64,000 nt of DNA from Paracoccaceae bacterium (lineage in GTDB: Bacteria; Pseudomonadota; Alphaproteobacteria; Rhodobacterales; Rhodobacteraceae): the NCBI GenBank assembly GCA_029243395.1, contig JAQWSE010000001.1, positions 62,001 to 126,000 on the forward strand. The letters are read 5' to 3'. Position 1 is the first letter of the stretch; each line of letters opens with the position of its first letter. Shown piece by piece: positions 38,023 through 46,789 of the stretch. A program made the translations under genes and the position numbers. Under the pieces are notes generated by a model, which worked only from the letters and a program-made list of their open reading frames with translations, made no database searches and was not told where the DNA came from.

Positions 38023-39063
38023 ATGATAGCAACACTTGAAATCAATTTAGATAATATAAAAAAAAATTGGCTCTATTTGAATAAAATATCCTCTAAAAAT
38101 ACCCAAACTGGCGTGGTGCTCAAGGCCAATGCATATGGTTTAGGTGTTAGTAAAGTAGGACCAACTCTTTGGGAAGCGGGAGCCAGGAGTTTTTTTGTTG
38201 CAACTATTGAAGAGGCTATCGAATTGAATAGATATGTTCCCAAAGACAGAAAAATCTACGTCTTAAATGGTTATAGCGAAAGACATAAAAGAGCTGTGGA
38301 CAATTTTTCAATAATTCCAGTTCTTAATTCACCCGAACAACTAAGCTCTTTTTTAAATTTTCATTCTCAAAAAAAGGCGTGCCTACAAATAGATATAGGA
38401 ATGAAAAGGTTGGGCTTTCAAGAAAGAGAATTAAGAGAATGCCAGCAAAAAATAAAATCCTTAAATCTTGATTTAATCATTGGTCATCTTAGTTGTGCTG
38501 ATGATAATCATAATCCTTCGAATAAACTAGCACTCCAATACTTTAAAGCAAAGACTGCGAACCTTCCAAGAATTAAGAAATCAATTTCTGCATCGCACGG
38601 GATTTTTTTGGGTAAGTCATATAACTTAGATGTTACTCGGCCAGGAATCGCACTATATGGCGGAATCAGAAATCAAGGTCTCTTGGAAGTGACCACTGTT
38701 CAATTACCTGTGCTGCAAACCCATGAGATGAACCCTGGTGAAGGGGTTGGATATGGATTAACATACACTACAAAAACAAAGAAAAGAGTTGCAACTTTGT
38801 TTGGAGGCTATGCTGATGGAATTATGAGAAATTTGTCCCAAAAAGGTTTTGTGTATTATAATGGGGAACCTTGTCCAATATTAGGCAGGGTCTCGATGGA
38901 TTTGATTACCGTTGATATTTCCCATTTAAAAACCACTCCTGAGAAGTTAACCCTGCTGGGAAAGTCCCAAACAATTAATGATCTAGCAGACCAGGCTAAA
39001 ACCATCACCCATGAAATCCTCACAAGCCTCGGCACCCGATTTTCGAAGTCATACAAAAACTAA
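38023..39063 (+). CDS. alr: Alanine racemase
   Basis: A 346-aa PLP enzyme that makes D-alanine for peptidoglycan. The Schiff-base lysine is in VLKANAYGLG near residue 35, and the opposing catalytic Tyr is in GEGVGYGLTYT. RVSMDLITVDIS is the conserved C-terminal block. Slightly shorter than the 360-370 aa norm. Only 13 bp separate its stop from the mlaE ATG. Confidence 0.95.
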   Translation: MIATLEINLDNIKKNWLYLNKISSKNTQTGVVLKANAYGLGVSKVGPTLWEAGARSFFVATIEEAIELNRYVPKDRKIYVLNGYSERHKRAVDNFSIIPVLNSPEQLSSFLNFHSQKKACLQIDIGMKRLGFQERELRECQQKIKSLNLDLIIGHLSCADDNHNPSNKLALQYFKAKTANLPRIKKSISASHGIFLGKSYNLDVTRPGIALYGGIRNQGLLEVTTVQLPVLQTHEMNPGEGVGYGLTYTTKTKKRVATLFGGYADGIMRNLSQKGFVYYNGEPCPILGRVSMDLITVDISHLKTTPEKLTLLGKSQTINDLADQAKTITHEILTSLGTRFSKSYKN

Positions 39064-39076
39064 ATCTTTTCAAATC

Positions 39077-39880
39077 ATGAATTGGAATAGAAAACAGAAT
39101 CTAACCCTTATATTACTGAATGCCTTAGGTAATAATATCATCAGCCTCACATCACTGATGGGTTCCTTGGTGATGTTTGTTTCACATGCTCTAAATAGAT
39201 CACTAATGCCTCCCTTCTTTATTAAGGAATATGGAAAACAGATTGTGGCAATTGGTTGGGCATCTTTACCTGTTGTCGGGTTAACAGCATTTTTTACAGG
39301 TGGGGCATTAGCTCTACAGATTTATTCTGGCGGCTCGAGGTTAAATGCAGAAAGTACCGTACCTTCAATTGTAGCCATAGGATTTTTGAGAGAATTAGGG
39401 CCAGTATTGTGTGGTCTAATGGTCGCTGGGAGAGTTTCTTCAGCTATAGCAGCGGAACTAGCCACTATGAGAGTTACAGAACAAATTGATGCCTTAGTAA
39501 CTTTAGCGACAGATCCCATAAAGTATCTAGTAGCACCTAGAATAATTATAACCACTCTTTTTCTTCCAATTTTAACAGGTGTTGGTAATATTATTGGAAT
39601 ATATGGTGGATATCTAGTTAGCACAGAAAGGTTGGGGTTTAACCCAAGTATGTATATAGAGAGCACCTTTAAATATATTGAACTGGGAGATATTACCTCT
39701 AGCCTAATAAAGGCTGCTATTTTTGGTTTTCTCATATCTACTATGGGATGTTTTTTTGGATTTAAGGCATCTAAAGGTGCTTTGGGAGTAGGAAGAGCCA
39801 CGACAAATGCCGTGGTTTCAGCCTCTATCCTAATTTTAGCTTCAAATTACTTGCTAACAGAACTCATGTTTAAGTCATGA
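39077..39880 (+). CDS. mlaE: MlaE-type phospholipid transport permease
   Basis: A 267-aa MlaE-family permease with about five to six membrane helices. FFTGGALALQIYSGG, FLRELGPVLCGLMVAGRVSSAIAAEL-type sequence (near residue 105) and TMRVTEQIDAL are family hallmarks. It works with MlaF and an MCE-domain substrate protein to move lipids between the membranes; no MCE gene is in this window. I start at the ATG at 39077; a longer frame would begin inside alr. The stop overlaps the mlaF ATG (ATGA). Confidence 0.9.
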   Translation: MNWNRKQNLTLILLNALGNNIISLTSLMGSLVMFVSHALNRSLMPPFFIKEYGKQIVAIGWASLPVVGLTAFFTGGALALQIYSGGSRLNAESTVPSIVAIGFLRELGPVLCGLMVAGRVSSAIAAELATMRVTEQIDALVTLATDPIKYLVAPRIIITTLFLPILTGVGNIIGIYGGYLVSTERLGFNPSMYIESTFKYIELGDITSSLIKAAIFGFLISTMGCFFGFKASKGALGVGRATTNAVVSASILILASNYLLTELMFKS

Positions 39881-40626
39881 CAGATCAATCTGGTGAAAAA
39901 ATGGCTATAGAAACAAAAGATCTTTTAAAGAGATTCGACAATGAAATTGTTATCAATAAACTAAACTTAAGAATACCATTCGGTACATCTATGGGGATAA
40001 TGGGGCCTTCGGGGACAGGAAAATCAGTGTTATTAAAATGCATACTTGGATTGACTGAATATGAAGGTAACATCTTCTACGAAGGAACCCTTTTGGAAAA
40101 ACAAAATAGGGGAACTTTTTATAAAAATTTTGGTATGTTATTTCAAGGCAGCGCTTTATTTGATAGCTTAACAGTTTGGCAAAATATCACCTTCAAACTT
40201 ATTAATAGCGCCAAAAAAATTTTAAATAGTGAAGCAAAAGAAATAGCAATACATTTGTTAAGGGATGTTGGTTTAGATGAGAATGTCTGTAAACTAATGC
40301 CCTCCGAACTGTCGGGAGGAATGCAAAAAAGAGTAGCTTTGGCAAGAGCACTTGCAGATAAACCAAGCTTATTATTTTTTGATGAACCAACTACAGGCTT
40401 AGACCCACTGACATCTTCATCAATTAATGACTTGATAAGCACCATCGTAAAAAGAGACAACATAACATCTTTAATCATTTCTCACGATCCGTCCTCAATT
40501 AATGCAATTTGTGATGAAGTGATTTTCATAGAGGACGGGGGAGTAGGATGGAGAGGCAAAGCCTCTGAAATGAAATTCGCCAACCACAAATTACTTAAAA
40601 AGTATCTAGGTTCTCTGCAAGTTTAG
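39877..40626 (+). CDS. mlaF: MlaF-type phospholipid transport ATPase
   Basis: A 249-aa ABC ATPase with Walker A GPSGTGKSV, signature SELSGGMQKRVALARAL and Walker B LLFFDEPTTGLDP, matching the MlaF branch that energises MlaE. Its ATG overlaps the mlaE stop by 4 bp. The two are a minimal pair without mlaD, mlaB or mlaC beside them. Confidence 0.92.
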   Translation: MTDQSGEKMAIETKDLLKRFDNEIVINKLNLRIPFGTSMGIMGPSGTGKSVLLKCILGLTEYEGNIFYEGTLLEKQNRGTFYKNFGMLFQGSALFDSLTVWQNITFKLINSAKKILNSEAKEIAIHLLRDVGLDENVCKLMPSELSGGMQKRVALARALADKPSLLFFDEPTTGLDPLTSSSINDLISTIVKRDNITSLIISHDPSSINAICDEVIFIEDGGVGWRGKASEMKFANHKLLKKYLGSLQV

Positions 40627-40638
40627 TAAGGGTATAAA

Positions 40639-40692
40639 ATGATTGCGCGCAGTAAGATATCCACCGATGAGATTGAATATGGAATTGTTTAA
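40639..40692 (+). CDS. Possible 17-codon leader peptide overlapping cvpA
   Basis: An ATG at 40639 sits 6 bases after TAAGGG, a good ribosome site, and encodes MIARSKISTDEIEYGIV before a TAA at 40690. The cvpA ATG at 40679 lies inside this short frame in another reading frame and has only a weak site. This could be a translational-coupling leader, or a relic at the place where radA lies in related genomes. Too short to be sure. Confidence 0.35.
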   Translation: MIARSKISTDEIEYGIV

Positions 40693-41269
40693 TGAAATAG
40701 ATATATTAAGCTTTATCATTGTTTTTATCTCAATATTGCTTAGTTACTTTAGAGGTTTTTTACGAGAATGTTATACTGTTTTAGCATGGGCCTTGTCTGC
40801 AATTCTATCACTAAATTTGGGTCCTAGCCTAATTCCCATTATACAGGAAATACCTTTTTTAGATGAATTTTTCTTGGGGAATTGTCCTTTAACAATGCTA
40901 ATCTCTTTTGTATTATCTTTTGTTATTTCATTAACTATTTTTTCATTACTGATTACATTTTTTAACCCCAGGACATCCCTTTACGGAGAAGTATCAATTT
41001 TTGGAAATTTAAATAATATGAGTGGTATCATATTTGGTTTTTCCAGATCTATCATTATTTTGATCTTTTTACTAATTTGTGTGCAAGATTTGTTACCTCG
41101 ATCTTTTTTTTCTACTAGCATAATTGAAAAAGTGAATAATTCCTTATCAAGCCAATTGCTTATGCCCTCCAAAATTTTTATTAAAGAAAAAATTTCTAAT
41201 AATGCATCCGATTGGCTTAGTAAAACCTATGAACTAATTTTAAAAAATGAATGCCAAGAATACACATAA
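40679..41269 (+). CDS. cvpA: CvpA-family membrane protein
   Basis: A 196-aa membrane protein with four helices and the CvpA-type start DILSFIIVFISILLSYFRGFLRE followed by LAWALSAILSLNL and GFSRSIIILIFLL. CvpA (colicin V production) proteins are linked to envelope maintenance. In other alphaproteobacteria cvpA precedes purF; here an SDR gene follows directly. Start choice is uncertain: ATG at 40679, or 40667, or a TTG at 40643. Confidence 0.8.
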   Translation: MELFNEIDILSFIIVFISILLSYFRGFLRECYTVLAWALSAILSLNLGPSLIPIIQEIPFLDEFFLGNCPLTMLISFVLSFVISLTIFSLLITFFNPRTSLYGEVSIFGNLNNMSGIIFGFSRSIIILIFLLICVQDLLPRSFFSTSIIEKVNNSLSSQLLMPSKIFIKEKISNNASDWLSKTYELILKNECQEYT

Positions 41270-41297
41270 ACCTTCAAGCTCTCTAGGAAAAATATGA

Positions 41298-41972
41298 ATG
41301 CCTGTCCTTAAAAATAAGATAGTGCTGGTGACAGGAGCATCTAGGGGTTTAGGATATGAAGTGGCTTTGCAACTCGCTAGCAAAGGTGCTCATCTCATAA
41401 TCACCGCAAGAACAATGGGTGCACTGGAGGAGTTATCAGACAAAATTCTGGGCACAAATGGTACAGTAACTGTAGTGCCCTTAGATCTTTGCAATGAAAG
41501 AGATTTTCAAATTGTTTCTAGAACAATTTATGAAAAATTTGGCAAAATTGATATACTAGTTCACTCAGCTTCTTCTGCAATACCAATGGCTCCAATCGAA
41601 ACAATACCAACGAAAGAACTGATAAAATTCTTTGATACTAATAGCTTTGTAACCCAAAGAGTAATTCAAATGACGGATCCTTTGCTGAAAAAAACTAAAA
41701 AAAGTATTGCGTTATTCATTCAAGATACAACAAACTCACACAGTAAAAAATTTCTGGGCATTTATAATGCAACTAGAGCTGCCTCTAGAGAAATGATTGA
41801 GGCCTATGCGGCGGAGCGAAAGCGTCTTGGTCCAAAAGTTCTCACTTTTGAGCCTAATCCCATGCCCACTAGGACTCGTTCAGTTTTATTTCCCGGAGAA
41901 AATAAAGATAAGTTAAGCACTTGTAAAAATGAAGCACGAAAAATGGTAGAATTTATTTCCAGCTATTTATGA
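41298..41972 (+). CDS. SDR-family protein with altered catalytic residues
   Basis: A 224-aa Rossmann protein of the short-chain dehydrogenase family. The cofactor loop VLVTGASRGLGYEVA and VPLDL are normal. However, the NNAG position reads VHSASS, the catalytic Ser position (13 before Tyr) is Asp143, and YxxxK is Y156-NAT-R160, so two of the catalytic residues are replaced. The loop that usually reads NPG is EPNPM. It is probably the SDR that follows purF in alphaproteobacteria, now a binding or structural protein rather than an active reductase. It converges with der with 8 bp between. Confidence 0.8.
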   Translation: MPVLKNKIVLVTGASRGLGYEVALQLASKGAHLIITARTMGALEELSDKILGTNGTVTVVPLDLCNERDFQIVSRTIYEKFGKIDILVHSASSAIPMAPIETIPTKELIKFFDTNSFVTQRVIQMTDPLLKKTKKSIALFIQDTTNSHSKKFLGIYNATRAASREMIEAYAAERKRLGPKVLTFEPNPMPTRTRSVLFPGENKDKLSTCKNEARKMVEFISSYL

Positions 41973-41980
41973 ATACTTAT

Positions 41981-43426
41981 TTACTTTGCTTGATAGGTAT
42001 AAGGATTATTTCCCACCCTAATATTAAGTCTAATTGGAACACTATAAAGTTTGAAATCATTCCTAAGACCATTAATTAAATAACGTTGATAGCTTTTGGG
42101 CAACTCACATTTATATGAAGAAAATAGTACAAAAGTGGGAGGCCTGGCTTTCACCTGGGTAATGTACTTCAACTTTATTCTCCTTCCCCTGATCATAGGT
42201 GGAGGATGATCCAGAATCTTAAAACTTAGCCACTGGTTAAGTTGTGCAGTTGGTATTCTTCTTACCCAATTTTTATGGGATTTAATTATAGCATTTTTGA
42301 GACTTTTAATGCCTTCATTTTTTAATGCTGAAATAGTAATTATTGGTAAATCTTCAAATTGAGGGAGGGAGGAAATGATTTTGTTCTTCAACTTTGCTAA
42401 TCTATCTTTTTTATTTAGCTCTTTGTCCCATTTGTTCACCGCTAAAACTAATCCTCTGCCTTCTTTAGAAATGTGATTGATTATTCGAAGATCTTGTGCA
42501 TCTAGTGCTCTTTCACTATCGAGCAGCATGAGAGCAATTTCAGCATATTTAATTACTTCAAAAGCTTTCCATACTGAAAATTCCTCTAGGCCCTTACTGA
42601 CCTTTCCTGCTCGCCTTATTCCTGCAGTGTCAACAATTTGGAAAAAATCATCTAACCAGTTCGTAGTAACTTCTATTGGGTCAGTTGTGGTTCCAGATTT
42701 TGGACTTGTGACGACTCTCCGTTTTCCTAATATACTATTGAATAATGTTGATTTTCCTACATTGGGCCGACCAATAATTGCCAATTTAATTTTGTGATCA
42801 TTCTTTGAGGTGAAATCTATCTGCTCATCTTCGAGCCAAGCACTCTGATCATCATCTATCAATTGCCCATTCTCATCCAAATTTTGGTTTGCTCCAAAAT
42901 GAAAATTAGAAGTCATTGATTCTTTGTGTGCTCTAATTTTTTCCAATAGATCTGTAATTCCTAATCCATGAGAAGCAGAGATAGGTATTGGGTTATCTAT
43001 TCCCAGGGAAAAGAAATCCCAATATCCTTCTTTAGCTATTTTAGTTTCCATTTTATTTGTCAACAAAAATATCTTCGTTTTAAACCTTCTCAAATAATCA
43101 GCAAATTCAATATCATTAGCAGTTAGCCCAGCTTTAGCATCTGTTATAAAAAGAATAATATCAGCACTATCCAGTAATAGTTTAGTCTTGGAACCTGCTT
43201 CTTTATTCAGGTAATCATGAGAACTGGTATCAATACCTGCAGTATCAAATAAAACAAACGGAATTGGGCCAATATTGAATTTAGCTTCTTTATAATCCCT
43301 AGTTGTGCCGGGGACATCGTCTACGATTGAAACTTTTTTACTTACCAAACGGTTAAAAAGTGTAGACTTCCCTACATTAGGTCTCCCAGCAATAATGATT
43401 TTGAATGCATCCATATCCCAACACAC
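41981..43426 (-). CDS. der: Ribosome assembly GTPase Der (EngA)
   Basis: A 481-aa GTPase with two G domains and a C-terminal KH-like domain. G1 motifs GRPNVGKSTLFNRL (near residue 14) and GRPNVGKSTLFNSI (near residue 219) are both intact, with VPGTTRD and SGTTTD switch I and NKWD in the second domain. It matures the 50S subunit. A GTG at 43426 has the spaced site AGGA and an ATG at 43414 has almost none, so I keep the longer form; the difference is 4 residues. Confidence 0.95.
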   Translation of the reverse strand: MCWDMDAFKIIIAGRPNVGKSTLFNRLVSKKVSIVDDVPGTTRDYKEAKFNIGPIPFVLFDTAGIDTSSHDYLNKEAGSKTKLLLDSADIILFITDAKAGLTANDIEFADYLRRFKTKIFLLTNKMETKIAKEGYWDFFSLGIDNPIPISASHGLGITDLLEKIRAHKESMTSNFHFGANQNLDENGQLIDDDQSAWLEDEQIDFTSKNDHKIKLAIIGRPNVGKSTLFNSILGKRRVVTSPKSGTTTDPIEVTTNWLDDFFQIVDTAGIRRAGKVSKGLEEFSVWKAFEVIKYAEIALMLLDSERALDAQDLRIINHISKEGRGLVLAVNKWDKELNKKDRLAKLKNKIISSLPQFEDLPIITISALKNEGIKSLKNAIIKSHKNWVRRIPTAQLNQWLSFKILDHPPPMIRGRRIKLKYITQVKARPPTFVLFSSYKCELPKSYQRYLINGLRNDFKLYSVPIRLNIRVGNNPYTYQAK

Positions 43427-43443
43427 AAATATTTCCTAGATCA

Positions 43444-44748
43444 TTAATTGAAGGCAATCAATTTACCAGATCTTGTAATTACAAATAACTTGTTATGTGC
43501 TGCAAAGGGACGGTAAAGTGCTGGACTTCTGAAATTGTATTCTACAATTTGCTCACCCGATACCGGATCAAACTTCCTCAACCTACCATCTGTACCAGTT
43601 ACCCATATATAATTCCCTGCCAAGGTTGGTCCGAAATATTTATACTGGTTTTTATCCTTCTTGCTAACTGATCGACTCCAAATAATCTCACCTGTTTTCT
43701 CACTAATTCTCACTAATTTACCTGATGAAGAAACAATAAACAAAGATCCCCCTGCTATTAGAGGAGTGCTCTGACTCCCAACAGGTGCATCCCAAACTAT
43801 TCTGCCATTACCAGAATTGATCGCCAATAGTTGTCCGGATACACTTGTCATGAAAATCTTTCCTGACTTAATTATAGGACTACCTCCAAAATCACCTATT
43901 ACAGATTGTGCTTCACCCTTTTTGGCATCATCAAATGACTGACTCCAAACTTCTGCACCATTAGAAGATCTTACTGCCTTTAAAACCCCGGCACTAAAAG
44001 GGAAGAAAATCCTATTCTTGGATGATGCAGGGGCAACACCCTTTCCAATAACAGTAGGTCTCGTAGCCCCTTCTAAAGTCCACAAAATATCTCCTTCAAA
44101 GTTCATGGCTATTGCCATATCATTCGATGAAATAGAATAAAGTCTTTTGTTGCTTATGACTGGCGGTCCTCTAAATGGAGAATCGAATTTTCGACGCCAC
44201 ACAATTGATCCCCTGGAGGGGTTTAGAGAAACAATGTCACCGTATCCTGTTAGCGCAAACAATTTATTTTTATAAATTGCTAAACCGCCGCTGTATTGGC
44301 TTATTTGCCTACCTTCGCCCTTTGGCGCCAAGCCAGTAACCCAAACCCTATTGCCATTCAAATCAAAAGCAATCATATTTGCTTTCCCATCTAAGATAAA
44401 TATATTCTTTTCAGTTATTATTGGAGCCGATAAATTGCCACCTTTTAAAACGGATGCCTCCCAAGCTTTTGACAATGACCCACTAAAACTGGAGTGGATA
44501 AAATGATGCGTTGGACCATTATCTACTTGAGTAATGGATGAGATAGCTCTAGGTTTTCCTAAATTTATATTTTTTCCCTTATTACTTAGATAACCAGCCA
44601 ATGGGTCAGCATAAATTTCCTGCCGTTCGCCCACAATCTTCTTATCATTTAGGCAACCAGTTGCTGTTAGGCAAAAAAAGCCCATCAATATTATCTTAGG
44701 AAAATTTTTCCTGGTGAGAAGGTTTGCTAAAATCCTAAAGCTTATCAT
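43444..44748 (-). CDS. bamB: BamB-like outer-membrane beta-propeller lipoprotein
   Basis: A 434-aa lipoprotein: signal peptide with lipobox CLTATGCLND (modified Cys near residue 32) and then an eight-bladed beta-propeller of PQQ/BamB repeats (GRIVWDAPVGSQSTPL, GEIIWSRSVSKK, GNRVWVTGLAPKG). BamB assists beta-barrel assembly by BamA. Position between a YfgM-like TPR gene and der is conserved across proteobacteria and supports the call. Confidence 0.9.
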   Translation of the reverse strand: MISFRILANLLTRKNFPKIILMGFFCLTATGCLNDKKIVGERQEIYADPLAGYLSNKGKNINLGKPRAISSITQVDNGPTHHFIHSSFSGSLSKAWEASVLKGGNLSAPIITEKNIFILDGKANMIAFDLNGNRVWVTGLAPKGEGRQISQYSGGLAIYKNKLFALTGYGDIVSLNPSRGSIVWRRKFDSPFRGPPVISNKRLYSISSNDMAIAMNFEGDILWTLEGATRPTVIGKGVAPASSKNRIFFPFSAGVLKAVRSSNGAEVWSQSFDDAKKGEAQSVIGDFGGSPIIKSGKIFMTSVSGQLLAINSGNGRIVWDAPVGSQSTPLIAGGSLFIVSSSGKLVRISEKTGEIIWSRSVSKKDKNQYKYFGPTLAGNYIWVTGTDGRLRKFDPVSGEQIVEYNFRSPALYRPFAAHNKLFVITRSGKLIAFN

Positions 44749-44765
44749 AAGAAATTAACCATAAA

Positions 44766-45413
44766 TTACTTAGGATCAACATTATCCTGAATTATTCTCT
44801 TGAGATTAATAATTCTAGTCCGCATTCCAGAAGAAGGTAAATCTGGCTCTAATAATTCAACTTCAGCTAAAGCTTCAATGAACAATTCATTACTCAAAAG
44901 AAGATCTATTTTGGCTTCTATAGCTAAAAGTCGATAAGGTCTGTCAGGTCCAGATAGACTATTCAGCATATCCATCTTTCTGTCAAAATCTAATTCAGAA
45001 ATATAGAAAGTATATAGTAAAGCAAGATCTCTTAAAACGATTGGTAAATCTTTATTATTAGCTACTGTCTCTAAGTGTACCAATCTTTCACTGCTATTCA
45101 CAACTGATGACATTAAGAATGCTGGATTAAGGACGGCCAATGATTTTCCAGGTAACCCTTTATTCAAATAAGTTAAATAATTTTCAACATCTTCAGAGTC
45201 TGAAAAACTTTGTAAAACAGCTCTTAATTCATCCCCATTTTGCTCAGCGGCAAGTCTTTCTTTACTTTTTCTCCATTCATTGACACCTGCACCCCCAACC
45301 AAAAGTAGGATTAAAAAAACTCCAATCCATCCATACTTGCGGAATAAAGTGTAAAGTCTATCCCTGCGAACCTCGTCGCTAACCTCTTGAATAAATGATT
45401 CATTTAAACTCAA
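44766..45413 (-). CDS. YfgM-like tetratricopeptide membrane protein
   Basis: A 215-aa bitopic protein with cytoplasmic N-terminus (FIQEVSDEVRRDRLYTLFRK), one membrane helix (about 29-47) and a periplasmic helical region that fits the TPR_21 family. The family includes the Sec-associated chaperone-like YfgM. The gene precedes bamB by 17 bp in the same direction, the normal order bam-linked TPR, bamB, der. Confidence 0.82.
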   Translation of the reverse strand: MSLNESFIQEVSDEVRRDRLYTLFRKYGWIGVFLILLLVGGAGVNEWRKSKERLAAEQNGDELRAVLQSFSDSEDVENYLTYLNKGLPGKSLAVLNPAFLMSSVVNSSERLVHLETVANNKDLPIVLRDLALLYTFYISELDFDRKMDMLNSLSGPDRPYRLLAIEAKIDLLLSNELFIEALAEVELLEPDLPSSGMRTRIINLKRIIQDNVDPK

Positions 45414-45673
45414 TTATTTACCCTCTTCCTATTTGTGGACCAACTTTACTGTCAGCAACCATCATAAAAAAATAAAACTTGCTTTCCCTCTGGAATTTAT
45501 AGGATAACACCCCAAATAAAGTTACTAAGATTGGTATACCCCCAATTGCTATTTTGTCTACTAAATAATTGGGTGACTAGGCAATAAAAATAGAGAGTAA
45601 GCTAGCTGATAAATAAACTCCAAACAACAAACGTACACATAGTATTAGAACTCAAATCATGATTAGGGGACAA

Positions 45674-46789
45674 ATGCGGGTAATTTCACTGATTTTAGCA
45701 GCCATTGTTGGTATGAGCCTTTATTTTTTGGTCGTTGATCGAAAGACTTTAATTATTTATGTACAAAAATTAAGTAATTCCGAAGAATTGGAAATTAAAC
45801 CAGAATCTACTGAAGTAAATCTTGCACTGGATGGACCAACAAAAACAGCACTACCTCATGTGATTGTCAGCAAATCAAAAGCAATGAAGGCAAATAATGT
45901 CCTCGTTCTTCGGGGAAAAACTGCAGCTTCTAGGAAAGTAGAAGTAAGAGCTGAAATTAGTGGAGCTGTTATTTCATCCCCTCGTCCGAAGGGCTCCAGC
46001 ATAGAAACCGGGGAAACTCTTTGTGAGATAGCTGCTGGAACTAGGTTTGTAACACTGAGTGAAGCAAAGACCCGACTATCTGAGGCAGAAGAAAAATTTG
46101 ATGTAGCAAAAACTCTTACAGAACAAGGATACAGTACTAAAACGAGTAATCTTACTCAAGAAACGCTCCTTGAATCAGCAAAAGCTTCCTTAAAAAAAGC
46201 TGAGTATGAAATATCTAAATTAATAATTCATGCACCATTTGCTGGTGTATTAGAGAATAATACGGCGGAATTAGGTAGTTATTTAAACCAAGGATCACTC
46301 TGTGGAACTATCATTGATTTATCCCAGGTGAAATTAATTGGATATGTCCCAGAAGTTAAGATCCGAGAAATTTCCGTAGGTGCTAAGGCTTCAGGGAAAA
46401 CAGTATCGGGAATTACTACAGATGGGTCAGTCAGCTTTATTTCAAAACGTGCAGATCCCATTACAAAAACTTTCCAAGTTGAAATTATCGCAGAGAATTA
46501 TAATTCAAATATTCGAGATGGTGAAACAGTAGAAATTGAGATTGAGTTAGAAGCTAATACGGCTCATTTGTTACCTCAGTCAGTGTTAACACTTAATGAT
46601 GAAGGATCCTTAGGTATTAGGGCAGTAATAGAAGGCGAAGTTAAGTTCTACGAAGTAAATATCCTACGGGATCAAGTAAATGGGTTACTTCTCACAGGTC
46701 TGCCTGAAACAATTGATGTAATTACCGTAGGCCAAGAATTTGTTTTAAGCGGTCAGAAAGTTAATGTTACTTATGAGGAAAGTGAATGA
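45674..46789 (+). CDS. RND efflux periplasmic adaptor (membrane fusion protein)
   Basis: A 371-aa HlyD/AcrA-family adaptor from the ATG at 45674, which follows AGGGG closely; an ATG 15 bp earlier is possible. It has an N-terminal membrane anchor (residues about 3-20), a lipoyl-like hairpin (VEVRAEISGAVISSPRPKGS and IIHAPFAGVLENN), a short coiled coil between the two halves, and beta-barrel sequence VKLIGYVPEVKIREI. It joins the pump to an outer-membrane channel not present here. The last codon overlaps the pump ATG (ATGA). Confidence 0.88.
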   Translation: MRVISLILAAIVGMSLYFLVVDRKTLIIYVQKLSNSEELEIKPESTEVNLALDGPTKTALPHVIVSKSKAMKANNVLVLRGKTAASRKVEVRAEISGAVISSPRPKGSSIETGETLCEIAAGTRFVTLSEAKTRLSEAEEKFDVAKTLTEQGYSTKTSNLTQETLLESAKASLKKAEYEISKLIIHAPFAGVLENNTAELGSYLNQGSLCGTIIDLSQVKLIGYVPEVKIREISVGAKASGKTVSGITTDGSVSFISKRADPITKTFQVEIIAENYNSNIRDGETVEIEIELEANTAHLLPQSVLTLNDEGSLGIRAVIEGEVKFYEVNILRDQVNGLLLTGLPETIDVITVGQEFVLSGQKVNVTYEESE

